Assembly: GCA_003243195.1 (NCBI GenBank)
Contig: QFQI01000008.1
Coordinates: 62,001-126,000 of the forward strand
Direction: 5' to 3'
Source: Sphingomonas taxi
GTDB taxonomy: Bacteria; Pseudomonadota; Alphaproteobacteria; Sphingomonadales; Sphingomonadaceae
DNA length: 64,000 nt
The notes under the pieces: generated by a model
The model's input: the letters and a program-made list of their open reading frames with translations, nothing else
What the model was told of the DNA's origin: nothing
Databases searched by the model: none
Position numbers and translations under genes: made by a program
Shown here: one piece after another, positions 15,912 through 24,749 of the stretch
Position numbering within the stretch: the first letter of the stretch is position 1
Layout: every line of letters starts with the position of its first letter

Positions 15912-17438
15912 ATGTCATCGACGATCGCCGAACTGGAGCGCAGGCGCGACGCGGCGCGTATCGGTGGCGGGCGGAAGCGCATCGACGCACAGCATGCCAA
16001 GGGCAAGCTGACCGCGCGCGAACGGCTCGACGTGCTGCTCGATGAGGGCAGTTTCGAGGAGCTCGACATGTTCGTCGAGCATAATTGCACCGACTTCGGG
16101 ATGGCGGATCAGGTGATTCCCGGCGACGGGGTGGTCACCGGATCGGGGACGATCAACGGGCGGCTGGTGTTCGTCTTCTCGCAGGATTTCACCGTGTTCG
16201 GCGGGTCGCTGTCGGAACGTCACGCGCAGAAGATCTGCAAGATCATGGACATGGCGCTGAAGGTCGGCGCGCCGGTGATCGGGCTGAACGATTCGGGCGG
16301 CGCGCGCATCCAGGAAGGCGTTGCGTCGCTGGGCGGCTATGCCGAGGTGTTCCAGCGCAACGTGCTGGCGTCGGGCGTGGTGCCGCAGCTATCGCTCATC
16401 ATGGGGCCGTGCGCGGGCGGCGCGGTCTATTCGCCGGCGATGACCGATTTCATCTTCATGGTGAAGGACAGCAGCTACATGTTCGTCACCGGCCCGGACG
16501 TGGTGAAGACCGTGACCAACGAGGTCGTCACGCAAGAGGCGCTGGGCGGCGCGGTGACGCACACGACCCGCACCAGCGTCGCGGATGTCGCGTTCGAGAA
16601 CGATGTCGAGGCGCTGCTCGCGGTGCGCGACTTCATCGACTTCCTGCCGGCGTCCAATCGCGAGGCCGTGCCCGAACGCCCGACCGACGACCCATGGGAC
16701 CGGCGCGAGGACAGCCTCGACACGCTGGTGCCCGCCAACGCCAACCAGCCGTACGACATGCACGAGCTGCTCGCCAAGGTGGTGGACGAGGGCGACTTCT
16801 TCGAGATCCAGCCCGCGCACGGCGGCAACATTCTGTGCGGCTTCGGCCGGATCGAGGGACGGACCGTCGGCTTCGTCGCCAACCAGCCGACCGTGCTGGC
16901 CGGCGTGCTCGACATCAACGCCAGCCGCAAGGCGGCGCGCTTCGTGCGTTTCTGCGACGCGTTCGAGATCCCGATTGTGACCTTCGTCGATGTGCCCGGC
17001 TTCCTGCCCGGGACCGCGCAGGAGCATAACGGCATCATCAAGCATGGCGCGAAGCTGCTGTTCGCCTATGCCGAGGCCACTGTGCCGAAGATCACCGTCA
17101 TCACGCGCAAGGCTTACGGCGGCGCCTATGACGTGATGGCGTCCAAGCATCTGCGCGGCGACCTGAATTACGCCTGGCCGACCGCCGAGATCGCGGTGAT
17201 GGGCGCCAAGGGGGCGGTGGAAATCATCTTCCGTGGCCGCACGCCTGACGAGATCGCGGAACGGACCGCCGAATATGAGGCGCGCTTCGCCAACCCGTTC
17301 GTCGCGGCGAGCAAGGGGTTTATCGACGAAGTGATCCAGCCGCATTCCACCCGTCGCCGAATCGCGCTGGGATTGCGCAAGCTGCGTGGCAAGGCGCTGG
17401 AGAATCCCTGGAAGAAGCATGACAACATTCCGTTGTGA
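15912..17438 (+). CDS. pccB: Propionyl-CoA carboxylase beta (carboxyltransferase) subunit
   Basis: A 508-residue carboxyltransferase that moves the carboxyl group from biotin on PccA to propionyl-CoA, giving methylmalonyl-CoA. The crotonase-like halves are clear: GLNDSGGARIQEGV in the first and VDVPGFLPGTAQEH plus RKAYGGAYDVM in the second. Length and sequence match PccB rather than AccD or methylcrotonyl-CoA carboxylase. GGGAGAGA lies just before the ATG. It leads a transcript with mce, an enoyl-CoA hydratase gene and scpA, and faces the ScfR regulator; pccA lies 5.2 kb downstream in the same direction. Confidence 0.95.
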   Translation: MSSTIAELERRRDAARIGGGRKRIDAQHAKGKLTARERLDVLLDEGSFEELDMFVEHNCTDFGMADQVIPGDGVVTGSGTINGRLVFVFSQDFTVFGGSLSERHAQKICKIMDMALKVGAPVIGLNDSGGARIQEGVASLGGYAEVFQRNVLASGVVPQLSLIMGPCAGGAVYSPAMTDFIFMVKDSSYMFVTGPDVVKTVTNEVVTQEALGGAVTHTTRTSVADVAFENDVEALLAVRDFIDFLPASNREAVPERPTDDPWDRREDSLDTLVPANANQPYDMHELLAKVVDEGDFFEIQPAHGGNILCGFGRIEGRTVGFVANQPTVLAGVLDINASRKAARFVRFCDAFEIPIVTFVDVPGFLPGTAQEHNGIIKHGAKLLFAYAEATVPKITVITRKAYGGAYDVMASKHLRGDLNYAWPTAEIAVMGAKGAVEIIFRGRTPDEIAERTAEYEARFANPFVAASKGFIDEVIQPHSTRRRIALGLRKLRGKALENPWKKHDNIPL

Positions 17439-17510
17439 GCCGACACGCGCAGGAGCAGCCGCGACGCCGGCGCATGCGGGCGGCGGCGGGCGTTCGCTGC
17501 GGAATGCATC

Positions 17511-17538
17511 GGCCGGATCGGCGGCCGCTGATCCGGCC
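17511..17538 (+). other. Inverted repeat between pccB and mce
   Basis: GGCCGGATC and GATCCGGCC form a perfect 9-bp stem with a ten-base loop. There is no U-run, so it is more likely an RNA processing, stabilising or attenuating hairpin that sets different expression for pccB and the genes behind it. The 146-base gap also holds a possible 11-codon reading frame (17553-17588) just before mce, which I do not call as a gene. Confidence 0.5.
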
Positions 17539-17584
17539 GGGGAGATGACGACATGCTGATCCCATGGATGGCGGAGGCCGGCGC

Positions 17585-18007
17585 ATGACTCTGGGTCGCC
17601 TCAACCATGTCGGCATCGCCACGCCGTCGATCGCGCGCGCGATCGGGACGTACCGCACCTTGCTGGGCGCCGACGCGATCGGCGTGCCGTTCGACCTGCC
17701 CGCGCAGGGCGTGAAGGTGTGTTTCATCGACGCGCCCAACACGCAGATCGAGCTGATCGAGCCATATGACGACGCCTCGCCGATCGCCGGCTTCCTGCGG
17801 AAGAATCCGGCAGGGGGGCAGCATCACATCTGTTTCGAGGTGCCCGATATCGACGCCGCGATCGCCGACCTGCGCGCCGAGGGCGCGACGGTGCTCGGCG
17901 AACCGCGCATCGGCGCGCACGGCACGCCGATCGTGTTCATCCACCCGCGCGACATGGGCGGGGTGCTGGTCGAACTGATGGAAACGCCACGGGAGGGCGC
18001 ACATTGA
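17585..18007 (+). CDS. mce: Methylmalonyl-CoA epimerase
   Basis: A 140-residue VOC-fold enzyme that interconverts the S and R forms of methylmalonyl-CoA, linking the carboxylase to the mutase. The metal ligands are visible: LNHVGIA histidine near the N-terminus, GQHHICFEV in the middle and LVELME glutamate near the end. Family-typical GFLRKNPAGGQHH also fits. Start ATG at 17585 matches the family. The stop overlaps the TTG start of the next gene by four bases. Confidence 0.93.
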   Translation: MTLGRLNHVGIATPSIARAIGTYRTLLGADAIGVPFDLPAQGVKVCFIDAPNTQIELIEPYDDASPIAGFLRKNPAGGQHHICFEVPDIDAAIADLRAEGATVLGEPRIGAHGTPIVFIHPRDMGGVLVELMETPREGAH

Positions 18008-18786
18008 GCTACGAAACGATCACCTTCGACATCGCCGATCGCGTCGCCACGCTGGCGATCGACCGCCCGACGCGGATGAACGCCCTGACCGCGCGTGTCT
18101 TCGCCGACCTGACCGCCGGGATCGACGAGGCGCTGTCGCAGGATGCGCGCGCGATCGTGCTGACCGGCACCGGCGCGGCCTTCTGTTCGGGCGCGGACCT
18201 GGTGGGAGACGGCGGCGCTCCGATGCCGCGCGACCTGGGAGAGTCGCTGGACGCGCATTACAATCCCTTCGTGCGCAAGGTCGCCGCGCTCGACGTGCCG
18301 TTCCTGACGGCGATCAACGGGCCGGCGGTCGGCGCGGGGCTGGGGCTGGCGCTGCTCGGCGACATCAGCGTCATGGCGCGATCGGCCTATCTGCTGCTCG
18401 CCTTCGTCAATATCGGGCTGGTGCCCGATGCCGGCGCGACGTGGCTGGTCGCGAAGGGTGCGGGCCGGACGAAGGCGCTGGAGATGGCGCTGCTCGGCGA
18501 GCGGGTGAGCGCCGACGGCGCGCTCGCCGCCGGGCTGGTGACGCGCGTGGTGGACGATGGCGCGGCGCTGGCGGAGGCGCGGGCGCTGGCCGCGAAGCTG
18601 GCGGCGGGGCCGTCGGTAGCGATCGGCCTGATCCGCAAGCAGGTCGCCGCCGCCTTGTCGAGTGACCTGGACGGGACGCTGGCGATCGAGCGCGCCAACC
18701 AGTCGCGCGCCGGGGCCACCCGCGACTTCGCCGAGGCGGTGCGCGCGTTCGGGGAAAAGCGCGCGCCGGTCTTCGAGGGGCGGTGA
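18004..18786 (+). CDS. Enoyl-CoA hydratase/isomerase family protein, PaaG-like
   Basis: A 260-residue crotonase-fold enzyme, probably acting on an acyl-CoA. The oxyanion-hole segments GAAFCSGADL and GPAVGAGLGLAL are present. In place of the usual catalytic glutamate segment it has NIGLVPDAGATWL, with Asp where hydratases have Glu; that pattern is typical of PaaG-type isomerases. So isomerase activity is more likely than simple hydration, but the substrate is unknown. It starts with TTG inside the mce stop (TTGA), so it is translationally coupled to mce, and scpA starts one base after its stop. It is therefore part of the propionate transcript. Confidence 0.82.
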   Translation: MSYETITFDIADRVATLAIDRPTRMNALTARVFADLTAGIDEALSQDARAIVLTGTGAAFCSGADLVGDGGAPMPRDLGESLDAHYNPFVRKVAALDVPFLTAINGPAVGAGLGLALLGDISVMARSAYLLLAFVNIGLVPDAGATWLVAKGAGRTKALEMALLGERVSADGALAAGLVTRVVDDGAALAEARALAAKLAAGPSVAIGLIRKQVAAALSSDLDGTLAIERANQSRAGATRDFAEAVRAFGEKRAPVFEGR

Positions 18787-18787
18787 T

Positions 18788-20980
18788 GTGACCGTGGAGC
18801 GCAACATCGGCGAGGACGGCGGCGCGGCGGCGGATGCCGGCACGCCCGCGCCGACCGGCACCGAAAGCTGGGCGGCGGCGGCGGCGAAGGAGGTGAAGGG
18901 GCGCGACCTGACGTGGCGCACCCCCGAGGGGATCGATGTCAAGCCGCTCTACACCGCCGCCGATGTCGCGCACTGGGATCCGGGCCTTCCCGGCTTCGCG
19001 CCGTTCGCGCGCGGGGTGCGCGCGTCGATGTACGCCGGGCGGCCGTGGACGATCCGGCAATATGCGGGCTTCTCGACCGCCGAGGCGTCAAACGCATTCT
19101 ATCACCGCAACCTGAAGGCCGGGCAGAAGGGGCTGTCGGTCGCGTTCGATCTCGCCACGCACCGTGGCTATGACAGCGACCATCCGCGCGTCACCGGCGA
19201 TGTCGGCAAGGCGGGCGTCGCGATCGACAGCGTCGAGGACATGAAGATCCTGTTCGACGGCATCCCGCTGGACCAGATGTCGGTCAGCATGACGATGAAC
19301 GGCGCGGTGATCCCGATCCTCGCCTTCTTCATCGTCGCGGGCGAGGAACAGGGCGTCGACCGCAAGCTGCTGGACGGGACCATCCAGAACGACATCCTCA
19401 AGGAGTTCATGGTCCGCAACACCTATATCTATCCGCCCGAACCCAGCATGCGGATCATCTCCGACATCTTCGCCTACACCAGCCGCGAGATGCCGAAGTT
19501 CAATTCGATCTCGATCTCCGGCTATCACATGCAGGAGGCGGGGGCGACGCAGGTGCAGGAGCTGGCCTTCACCATCGCCGACGGCATGGAATATGTGAAA
19601 TACGGGGTCGCCAGCGGGCTGGACATCGACAGGTTTGCCGGGCGCCTGTCGTTCTTCTTCGCGATCGGCATGAATTTCTTCATGGAGATCGCCAAGCTGC
19701 GCGCCGCGCGCGTGCTGTGGCACCGCGTGATGACGCAGCTTGGCGCAAGGGACGAACGCAGCAAGATGCTGCGGACCCATTGCCAGACCAGCGGCGTGTC
19801 GCTGACCGAGCAGGATCCGTACAACAACGTCATGCGCACCACGATCGAGGCGATGGCGGCGATGCTGGGCGGTACGCAGAGCCTGCACACCAACGCGCTG
19901 GACGAGGCGATCGCGCTGCCGACCGACTTCTCCGCGCGGATCGCGCGCAACACGCAGCTGGTGATCCAGGAGGAAACCGGCATGTGCAACGTCGTCGACC
20001 CGCTCGGCGGCAGCTATTATGTCGAGGCGCTGACCAGCGAGCTGGTCGACCGGGCGTGGGAGATCATCGAGCGCGTCGAGCGCGACGGCGGCATGGCGAA
20101 GGCGGTCGCGGCCGGCTGGCCCAAGGCGATGATCGAGGAGGCGAGCGCGGCCCGTGCGGCGCGCGTCGATCGCGGCGAGGACGTGATCGTCGGCGTCAAC
20201 CGATACCGCAAGGACAATGAGGATCCGATCGAGATCCTCGATGTCGACAACCATGCCGTGCGCGAGGCGCAGGTCGCCCGCATCCAGGCGATCAAGGCGC
20301 GCCGCAACCCGGCGGCGTGCCAGGCGGCGCTCGACGCGCTGCGCGAGGGCGCGCGCGGATCGGCCAACCTGCTCGAACTGGCGGTGGTGGCGGCGCGGGC
20401 GCGCGCGACGCTGGGCGAGATCAGCAGCGCGATGGAGGATGTGTTCGGTCGCTTCGGCACGCAGCCGACCCCGGTGAAGGGCATCTACGGCGGCGCCTAT
20501 GCCGACGATGCGCGCTGGACGCGGCTGGAAGAAGGCGTGGCGGCGACCGAGCGGCGGCTGGGACGTCGCCCGCGCATGCTGGTCGCGAAGATGGGGCAGG
20601 ACGGCCACGACCGCGGCGCCAATCTGGTCAGCAGCATGTTCGGCGACCTGGGGTTCGAGATCGTCCCCGGTCCGCTGTTCCAGACACCGGGCGAAGCCGC
20701 CGCACTGGCGTTGCAGAAGGACGTCGACGTGGTCGGCGCGTCCAGCCTGGCGGCGGGGCACAAGACGTTGATCCCCGAACTGATCGGGCATCTGCGCGAC
20801 GCCGGCCGCGCCGATATCAAGGTGGTGGCCGGCGGGGTGATCCCGGCGCAGGACTATCAGGCGCTGTTCGACGCCGGGGTGCAGGCGATCTTCGGACCGG
20901 GCACGAACCTGATCGCGGCGGCGGAGGAAGTGCTGCGGCTGCTGGGCCACAACATGCCGCCGCAGGGGGAAGCGGCGTGA
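18788..20980 (+). CDS. scpA: Methylmalonyl-CoA mutase (B12-dependent)
   Basis: A single-chain, 730-residue mutase converting R-methylmalonyl-CoA to succinyl-CoA. The N-terminal barrel contains RQYAGFSTAEASN and GLSVAFDLATHRGYDSDHPR, and the C-terminal cobalamin domain has the DxHxxG motif with D605, H607 and G610 (GQDGHDRGAN). The start is GTG at 18788, directly after the previous stop. Activity needs adenosylcobalamin; none of the corrin-ring biosynthesis genes is in the window apart from cobS and cobT. The product enters the TCA cycle at the level of the SucCD and SDH enzymes. Confidence 0.95.
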   Translation: MTVERNIGEDGGAAADAGTPAPTGTESWAAAAAKEVKGRDLTWRTPEGIDVKPLYTAADVAHWDPGLPGFAPFARGVRASMYAGRPWTIRQYAGFSTAEASNAFYHRNLKAGQKGLSVAFDLATHRGYDSDHPRVTGDVGKAGVAIDSVEDMKILFDGIPLDQMSVSMTMNGAVIPILAFFIVAGEEQGVDRKLLDGTIQNDILKEFMVRNTYIYPPEPSMRIISDIFAYTSREMPKFNSISISGYHMQEAGATQVQELAFTIADGMEYVKYGVASGLDIDRFAGRLSFFFAIGMNFFMEIAKLRAARVLWHRVMTQLGARDERSKMLRTHCQTSGVSLTEQDPYNNVMRTTIEAMAAMLGGTQSLHTNALDEAIALPTDFSARIARNTQLVIQEETGMCNVVDPLGGSYYVEALTSELVDRAWEIIERVERDGGMAKAVAAGWPKAMIEEASAARAARVDRGEDVIVGVNRYRKDNEDPIEILDVDNHAVREAQVARIQAIKARRNPAACQAALDALREGARGSANLLELAVVAARARATLGEISSAMEDVFGRFGTQPTPVKGIYGGAYADDARWTRLEEGVAATERRLGRRPRMLVAKMGQDGHDRGANLVSSMFGDLGFEIVPGPLFQTPGEAAALALQKDVDVVGASSLAAGHKTLIPELIGHLRDAGRADIKVVAGGVIPAQDYQALFDAGVQAIFGPGTNLIAAAEEVLRLLGHNMPPQGEAA

Positions 20981-21471
20981 TGTTCGGGGCGCGTCACTCA
21001 CTTACGTCCCGTCGCCACCCGTCGTTCCGTCACCCTGGCGACGGCCGGGTTCCGATCGGGGAGCGTTGCCGTATTTCGCGACTGGCTCGCCGCTGGACCC
21101 CGGCCCTCGCTGGCGTGGCGGCGATGGTGTTGGCAACCCCCGCCACCGCGCAGACGCAGGCGCAGATGACCGCTCAGGCCGGCTCCGCCTACAAGGCCGC
21201 CGACGCCGCGATGACCGCGCAGTGGCAGCGCACCTATGCCGCGATGAAGCGTCGCGACGCCGCCGACAAGACGCGCGGCGGCGGTTTCGGCTATGCCGCC
21301 GCCACGCTCGCCAGCCAGCGCGCATGGCTGGCGTTCCGTGACCGGCAGTGCATGATCGAGGGCGGCGAGTTCGCCGGCGGCTCGCTCCAGCCGATGGCGC
21401 GCTTGCAGTGTGCGGCGCGGCTGACCAAGGAGCGGACCATGCAATTGAAAGGCTTGATGTGGCAACGCTGA
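20980..21471 (+). CDS. LprI-like (DUF1311) exported protein
   Basis: A small protein with the DUF1311/LprI signature: AWLAFRDRQCMIEGGEF followed by LQCAARLTKERTMQL, with the two family cysteines. LprI-type proteins inhibit lysozyme; here the role is unproven. A hydrophobic segment ending ATPATAQ looks like a signal peptide, but the only usual start before it is the ATG at 20980, which overlaps the scpA stop (TGATG). This makes a long N-terminal extension coded largely by a hairpin-repeat pair (21028-21120). A GTG at 21115 would give too short a signal. The start is therefore uncertain. The 3' end overlaps bioB by 13 bases. Confidence 0.65.
   Translation: MFGARHSLTSRRHPSFRHPGDGRVPIGERCRISRLARRWTPALAGVAAMVLATPATAQTQAQMTAQAGSAYKAADAAMTAQWQRTYAAMKRRDAADKTRGGGFGYAAATLASQRAWLAFRDRQCMIEGGEFAGGSLQPMARLQCAARLTKERTMQLKGLMWQR
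21028..21120. repeat. Inverted pair of hairpin repeats at the LprI-like gene start
   Basis: The left arm (21028-21054) starts CGTCACCCTGGCGACGGCC and the right arm (21093-21120) starts CTGGACCCCGGCCCTCGC, matching the two arms at 42986 and 43336 with several changes. The right arm codes for WTPALAGVA, the first part of the predicted signal peptide of the LprI-like protein. Confidence 0.7.
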
Positions 21472-22475
21472 CCGACGCACCGACGCGCAACGACTGGACG
21501 CGTGAGGAGATCGCTTCACTGTTCGACCTGCCGTTCGACGAACTGATGTTCCGTGCGCAGACCGTGCACCGCGCGCATCACGCCGCCGGCGAGGTGCAGA
21601 TGTGCACCCTGCTGTCGATCAAGACCGGCGGCTGCCCGGAGGATTGCGGCTATTGCTCGCAATCGGTGGCGGCGGATTCGGGCGTGAAGGCGACGAAGCT
21701 GATGGACGTGCGCAGCGTCCTGCAACGCGCCGCGCAGGCGAAGGACGCCGGCTCGCAGCGCTTCTGCATGGGAGCGGCATGGCGCAACCCCAAGGACCGC
21801 GACATGCCCGCGATCGTGGAGATGATCCGCGGCGTGCGCGGCATGGGGATGGAGACGTGCATGACGCTGGGGATGCTCACCCCGGCGCAGGCCGCGACGC
21901 TTGCCGACGCCGGGCTGGATTATTACAACCACAATATCGACACCTCGCCCGAACGCTATGGCGAGGTCATCACGACGCGCACCTTCGGCGAGCGGCTGGA
22001 CACGCTGGAGAATGTGCGCTCGGCGGGGATCAACGTGTGCTGCGGCGGGATCGTCGGCATGGGCGAGACGCGCGACGATCGCGTCGGCTTCGTCCACGCG
22101 CTCGCCACGCTGCCGCGCCATCCCGAAAGCGTGCCGGTCAATGCGCTGGTGCCGGTCAAGGGCACGGTGCTGGGCGACATGCTCGCCGACACGCCGCTGG
22201 CGAAGATCGACGATATCGAATTCGTCCGCACCGTGGCGGTGGCGCGCATCACGATGCCGCTGAGCATGGTGCGGCTGTCGGCGGGGCGCGAGAGCATGTC
22301 GGAGGCGACGCAGGCGCTGTGCTTCATGGCCGGCGCGAATTCGATCTTCACCGGCGACAAGTTGCTGACCGCCGGCAATCGCGGCGAGAGCGCCGATGCC
22401 GCGCTGTTCGCCAAGCTGGGCGTGCGGCCGATGGTCGCGCCCGAGCCGATGCGGGTGTGCGAGGCGGCGGAGTGA
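21459..22475 (+). CDS. bioB: Biotin synthase
   Basis: A 338-residue radical SAM enzyme that inserts sulfur into dethiobiotin. The radical SAM cluster cysteines are C59, C63 and C66 in GGCPEDCGYC; YNHNIDTSPERYGEV and SAGINVCCGGIVGMGE are conserved BioB segments. The start is GTG at 21459, overlapping the LprI-like stop. No bioA, bioD or bioF gene is nearby, so biotin synthesis genes are split. Its place between the mutase and the biotin-carrying PccA subunit suggests supply of cofactor for propionyl-CoA carboxylase. Confidence 0.95.
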   Translation: MATLTDAPTRNDWTREEIASLFDLPFDELMFRAQTVHRAHHAAGEVQMCTLLSIKTGGCPEDCGYCSQSVAADSGVKATKLMDVRSVLQRAAQAKDAGSQRFCMGAAWRNPKDRDMPAIVEMIRGVRGMGMETCMTLGMLTPAQAATLADAGLDYYNHNIDTSPERYGEVITTRTFGERLDTLENVRSAGINVCCGGIVGMGETRDDRVGFVHALATLPRHPESVPVNALVPVKGTVLGDMLADTPLAKIDDIEFVRTVAVARITMPLSMVRLSAGRESMSEATQALCFMAGANSIFTGDKLLTAGNRGESADAALFAKLGVRPMVAPEPMRVCEAAE

Positions 22476-22567
22476 AGAACGGGCGAGCGGCGGGTGCGGC
22501 GATAACGGCGCTCGTCCTGCTGCCGTGTGGCATGTCGCGCTCCGGCACGGTCATGCACGCAGACTGA
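22472..22567 (+). CDS. Possible 31-residue secreted or membrane peptide
   Basis: A short frame starting with GTG inside the bioB stop (GTGA) reads MKNGRAAGAAITALVLLPCG and 11 further residues. A charged start, a hydrophobic stretch and a cysteine look like a tiny lipoprotein, but the residue before the cysteine is proline, which is poor for a lipobox. It ends nine bases before a hairpin-repeat pair. It could be chance. Confidence 0.25.
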   Translation: MKNGRAAGAAITALVLLPCGMSRSGTVMHAD

Positions 22568-22575
22568 TGGGTGTT

Positions 22576-22646
22576 CGCCACCCCGGCGAAGGCCGGGGCC
22601 AGCGGCGGGCCGTTCGTAACCGCACCCCGACCTTCGCCGGGGCTGA
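22576..22646. repeat. Inverted pair of hairpin repeats between bioB and pccA
   Basis: The left arm (22576-22602) contains CCCCGGCGAAGGCCGGGG and the right arm (22624-22644) carries a similar reversed form. They resemble the arms at 42986-43363, with GAA in place of GCAG in the loop. The element fills much of the 192-base gap before pccA. Confidence 0.7.
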
Positions 22647-22667
22647 TAAAAGAGTTGGGAGAGGCCG

Positions 22668-24680
22668 TTGTTCAAGAAGATCCTGGTCGCCAACCGCGGT
22701 GAGATCGCGTGCCGCGTCTTCCGCACCGCGAAGAAGATGGGGATCGCCACCGTCGCGGTCTATTCCGATGCGGATGCGCGCAGTCCGCATGTGCTGATGG
22801 CGGACGAGGCGGTGCGGCTGGGGCCGGCATCGGCGGCGGAAAGCTATCTGAAGCCGGAGCTGATCCTGCGCGCGGCGAAGGAAACCGGCGCGGATTGCAT
22901 CCACCCCGGCTACGGCTTCCTGTCCGAGCGCGAGAGCTTCGCGCGCGCCTGTGCCGACGCCGGCATCGCCTTTGTCGGCCCGCCGCCGGAGGCGATCGCC
23001 GCGATGGGCGACAAGATCGAATCCAAGAAGCTCGCCAAGGCGGCCGGCGTCAACGTCGTTCCCGGCTATCTGGGCGAGATCGCCGACACCGACGAGGCGG
23101 TGCGGATCGCCGGCGAGATCGGCTATCCGGTGATGATGAAGGCCAGCGCCGGCGGCGGCGGCAAGGGGATGCGGCTGGCGTGGGGCGAACAGGATGTCCG
23201 CGACGGCTTCGAGGCGACCAGGCGCGAGGGGCTGGCATCGTTCGGCGACGACCGCGTGTTCATCGAGAAGTTCATCGAAAGCCCGCGCCACATCGAGATC
23301 CAGTTGCTCGGCGACCGACACGGCAACATCGTCTATCTCAACGAGCGCGAATGCTCGATCCAGCGCCGCCACCAGAAGGTGGTGGAGGAAGCGCCATCGC
23401 CGTTCGTGACGCCGGCCATGCGCCGCGCGATGGGCGAGCAGGCGGTCGCGCTGGCCCGCGCGGTCGGCTATCACAGCGCGGGCACGGTGGAACTGATCGT
23501 GTCGGGCGCGGACCCGACCGGCGAGAGCTTCTACTTCCTGGAAATGAACACGCGGCTGCAGGTCGAGCATCCGGTGACCGAGGAGATCACCGGGCTGGAT
23601 CTGGTCGAACAGATGATCCGCGTCGCGGCCGGCGAGCCGCTGGCCTTCGCGCAGGAGGACGTGCGGATTCATGGCTGGGCGATCGAGAATCGCGTCTATG
23701 CCGAGGATCCGTATCGCGGCTTCCTGCCGAGCATCGGGCGGCTGGTGCGCTATGCGCCCCCGGCGAACACGGGCGGGGGCGCAATGTCCGCTGGCGATGA
23801 CGCCGTTCGTACCCGCGTCGACGACGGCGTGGCGGAGGGCGGCGAGGTCAGCATGTTCTACGATCCGATGATCGCCAAGCTGGTCACCTGGGCGCCGACC
23901 CGCGAGGCGGCGATTGACGCGCAGGTCGCCGCGCTCGACGACTTCACGATCCAGGGTCCGGGCACCAACCTGCATTTCCTCTCCGCGTTGATGCAGCATC
24001 CGCGGTTTCGCGGCGGCGCGCTGACCACCGGGTTCATCGCGGAGGAATATCCCGACGGCTTCCACGGCGCGCCCGCCGGCCGCGCGCTGCTGCGCCGGCT
24101 GGCCGCGGTCGCGGGTCATGCCGCTCATGCACAGGCGACCCGCGCGCGGCGGATCGACGGTCAGCTCGGCCATCCGCTGCCCGCCCCCGCCGACTGGGTC
24201 GTGCGGATCGACGGGCAGGACCATGCGGTGTCGATCGCGAACGGCGCTGCCAGCGTCGATGGCGAAACCGTCGCCGGCGCGATCCACTGGACCCCCGGGG
24301 CGCGGGTCGCCACCATCGGCGGCGACGATCCGCTGACCGTCGCGGTCGCGCGCCATCGCACCGGCTTCACGCTGTCCGCGCGCGGCGCCAGCCACGCCGT
24401 CCGCGTCCTGCCCGCGCACGCCGCGCCTTATGCCGCGCACCTGATCGAGAAGGTTCCGCCCGATCTCAGCAAGTTCGTGATCGCGCCGATGCCCGGGCTG
24501 CTGGTGCGGCTGGACGTCGCGGCGGGAGACCGGGTGGAGGCCGGACAACCGCTGGCGGTGGTGGAGGCGATGAAGATGGAGAATATCCTGCGCGCCGAAA
24601 AGGCCGGCACTGTCGCCGCGGTGAAGGCCGCGACCGGCGACAGCCTCACGGTCGATCAGGTGATCCTCGAACTGGCGTGA
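22668..24680 (+). CDS. pccA: Propionyl-CoA carboxylase alpha subunit (biotin carboxylase and carrier)
   Basis: A 670-residue protein with an N-terminal biotin carboxylase (residues 1 to about 445) and a C-terminal biotinyl domain. Visible are ILVANRGEIACR, the ATP-grasp glycine loop KASAGGGGKGMR, HIEIQ, EMNTRLQVEHPVTE and the biotinyl lysine K636 in EAMKMEN. The start is TTG at 22668 with a strong GGGAGAGG before it. A short extra segment (NTGGGAMSAGDDA) precedes GGEVSMFYDPM and looks like a loop expansion. Together with PccB it carboxylates propionyl-CoA; it lies behind bioB, separated by a repeat pair, so it may have its own promoter. Confidence 0.95.
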   Translation: MFKKILVANRGEIACRVFRTAKKMGIATVAVYSDADARSPHVLMADEAVRLGPASAAESYLKPELILRAAKETGADCIHPGYGFLSERESFARACADAGIAFVGPPPEAIAAMGDKIESKKLAKAAGVNVVPGYLGEIADTDEAVRIAGEIGYPVMMKASAGGGGKGMRLAWGEQDVRDGFEATRREGLASFGDDRVFIEKFIESPRHIEIQLLGDRHGNIVYLNERECSIQRRHQKVVEEAPSPFVTPAMRRAMGEQAVALARAVGYHSAGTVELIVSGADPTGESFYFLEMNTRLQVEHPVTEEITGLDLVEQMIRVAAGEPLAFAQEDVRIHGWAIENRVYAEDPYRGFLPSIGRLVRYAPPANTGGGAMSAGDDAVRTRVDDGVAEGGEVSMFYDPMIAKLVTWAPTREAAIDAQVAALDDFTIQGPGTNLHFLSALMQHPRFRGGALTTGFIAEEYPDGFHGAPAGRALLRRLAAVAGHAAHAQATRARRIDGQLGHPLPAPADWVVRIDGQDHAVSIANGAASVDGETVAGAIHWTPGARVATIGGDDPLTVAVARHRTGFTLSARGASHAVRVLPAHAAPYAAHLIEKVPPDLSKFVIAPMPGLLVRLDVAAGDRVEAGQPLAVVEAMKMENILRAEKAGTVAAVKAATGDSLTVDQVILELA

Positions 24681-24749
24681 TCCCGGCACGACAGGTTGCG
24701 ACATATTAACGCTGGACGCGCGCGCCATCGCTGTATCATGCAGTGCGTC

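Noticed and set aside
17553..17588. An 11-codon frame between pccB and mce
   Set aside because: Too short and without a clear ribosome site to call as a gene.
23755..23810. A possible repeat remnant inside pccA (extra NTGGGAMSAGDDA segment)
   Set aside because: The bases do not show both halves of the hairpin core; it is more simply a surface-loop expansion.
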